Shown here: positions 6,690 to 7,209 of the stretch, one piece after another
How the letters are laid out: each line of letters opens with the position of its first letter
Position numbering within the stretch: position 1 is the stretch's first letter
From: Nitrospira defluvii
GTDB taxonomy: Bacteria; Nitrospirota; Nitrospiria; Nitrospirales; Nitrospiraceae
NCBI GenBank assembly: GCA_016199015.1
Contig: JACQHN010000110.1
Span: forward strand, 1 to 7,209
Direction of reading: 5' to 3'
DNA length: 7,209 bases
Notes under the pieces: generated by a model
Told to the model about the DNA's origin: nothing
What the model saw: only the letters and a program-made list of their open reading frames with translations
Databases searched by the model: none
Made by a program: the position numbers and the translations under genes

Positions 6690-7048
6690 AAGGCCGCAAG
6701 GGGCCGCTGTCCCTACTGGAATTGGTTCACCCGAGGAAGAGACAAGCCGTTGCCCAACCTGCCGAATCGTCTTCGCTCAAGAGGACCATCACCTCCCGAC
6801 TCCATTCTCCAGCCGTTCGACGACCGTCTGCGCTAGTCTATCCACATATGACCTCTCGTTCTACCCTCTCCGAGAGAGCCTTCATCAGAGCACTTCGCTT
6901 CACACTGATGCGTATGACGACAGGTGATAACCTCATCGTGAGGCACACCTCCTCAGAGAAGACAGCATCAAAATATGGTACGCCTTGAGGAGATGATCCA
7001 ACACTCGAGCGGAACATTCGGAGGGGAAATCGGAAAGGAGGGTCACAT

Positions 7049-7075
7049 CCACAACCTGCCGCCGATACGTTGTGG
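7049..7075. repeat. 7-bp inverted repeat CCACAAC/GTTGTGG
   Basis: CCACAAC (7049-7055) and GTTGTGG (7069-7075) are exact reverse complements with a 13-base loop. A purine-rich AAAGGAGGG lies just to the left (7035-7043), but no reasonable start codon follows it at normal spacing. The role is unknown. Confidence 0.4.
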
Positions 7076-7088
7076 AGAAAACCCTTGC

Positions 7089-7105
7089 GTCGATCCAACA
7101 TCGAC
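7089..7105. repeat. 6-bp inverted repeat GTCGAT/ATCGAC
   Basis: GTCGAT and ATCGAC flank the five-base loop CCAAC. CTT (7084-7086) and AAG (7106-7108) can extend the stem across a two-base bulge. It is close to the preceding 7049-7075 repeat, so the two could form adjacent hairpins in one transcript. Confidence 0.35.
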
Positions 7106-7130
7106 AAGTCAATTCCCAGGGCTCGCGGAT

Positions 7131-7204
7131 ACCGGTACGCGTTAACCCGGATTATTCATGAATGCCGTCGCGAGGCGTTCGAGACCGAAGCCCGCCGGGG
7201 CTTC
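7131..7204. other. Palindrome-dense right edge, possible end of a mobile element
   Basis: Five short perfect palindromes lie in 43 bases: ACCGGT (7131-7136), ACGCGT (7137-7142), GTTAAC (7141-7146), ATTCATGAAT (7154-7163) and TCGCGA (7168-7173). A 7-bp hairpin GAAGCCC-GCCG-GGGCTTC (7187-7204) follows. The look is of an element terminus or recombination site that continues past the window. The stretch TTAACCCGGATTATTCATGA reminds me of sequence near ends of IS1380-like insertion sequences, but that is an unverified recollection. No transposase reading frame is inside the window, and ATGs at 7158 and 7162 lack a ribosome binding site. Confidence 0.25.
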
Positions 7205-7209
7205 TCGCA

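Larger units (their letters stand above)
6608..7209. other. Right-hand 600 bases with no convincing gene, rich in short inverted repeats
   Basis: Open frames here are short or are overhangs from the MscS gene on the opposite strand, and none reads like a known protein. No tRNA, rRNA or CRISPR pattern is visible. What can be seen is the MscS ribosome binding site, an 8-bp palindrome GAGATCTC (6656-6663), and perfect stems at 6673-6689, 6883-6910, 6931-6943, 6949-6992, 7049-7075, 7089-7105 and 7187-7204. A few such stems are expected by chance in 600 bases, so only the set as a whole is suggestive. The region must hold the MscS promoter, which I could not place with confidence. Confidence 0.6.

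Noticed and set aside
6724..6732. GGTTCACCC resembling a tRNA T-arm
   Set aside because: No acceptor stem, anticodon arm or CCA context surrounds it.
6422..6988. 188-codon open frame on the plus strand
   Set aside because: Its first third is antisense to the MscS gene and the remainder is low-information arginine/serine-rich sequence. No ribosome binding site supports its start.
6838..7107. 89-codon minus-strand frame beginning with TTG
   Set aside because: There is no Shine-Dalgarno before the TTG or the nearby ATG, and the composition is not protein-like. Only the last 32 codons, from the ATG at 6936, have a plausible start and are reported as a weak lead.
7137..7147. GTTAACC as an integron attC-like core
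   Set aside because: It does not match the GTTRRRY consensus, and no paired RYYYAAC site with imperfect inverted arms is visible nearby.

Overview
The window carries a rightward run of four metabolic genes (about 1-5629), a leftward mechanosensitive channel gene that converges on it (5681-6607), and about 600 bases on the right with no convincing gene (6608-7209). The genes are GC-rich, tightly packed and bacterial in style, with overlapping starts and clear Shine-Dalgarno sequences. The protein flavour and gene order remind me of Nitrospira-type (Nitrospirota) genomes. That is an impression from memory; the window holds no rRNA or other marker to settle it.

Region 1-5629 is a probable operon: 5'-truncated prpB (methylisocitrate lyase), a citrate/2-methylcitrate synthase (prpC/mmgD type), an AMP-forming acyl-CoA synthetase, and a long acyl-CoA dehydrogenase of the VLCAD/ACAD9 type. 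The first three genes overlap by 35 and 26 bases, and the fourth follows after 21 bases. Read together, they activate a free acid to its CoA thioester, start its beta-oxidation, and dispose of the resulting propionyl-CoA through the methylcitrate cycle to pyruvate and succinate. The 2-methylcitrate dehydratase (PrpD or AcnD) and the later beta-oxidation enzymes are absent and would have to lie upstream or elsewhere. The combination resembles the Bacillus mmg operon in concept.

Region 5630-5680 is a 51-base gap between convergent genes. A perfect 7-bp inverted repeat (5626-5642) spans the dehydrogenase stop codon. The leftward gene encodes a compact three-helix MscS-family channel with a very strong ribosome binding site and has no obvious metabolic link to the operon.

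Region 6608-7209 holds several short perfect inverted repeats and, at the far right edge (7131-7204), a dense run of short palindromes ending in a 7-bp hairpin. This could be the start of another element, possibly the end of an insertion sequence, that continues beyond the window. I see no wholly new system here. The most interesting points are the wiring of fatty-acid activation to propionyl-CoA disposal and the unexplained structured right flank.
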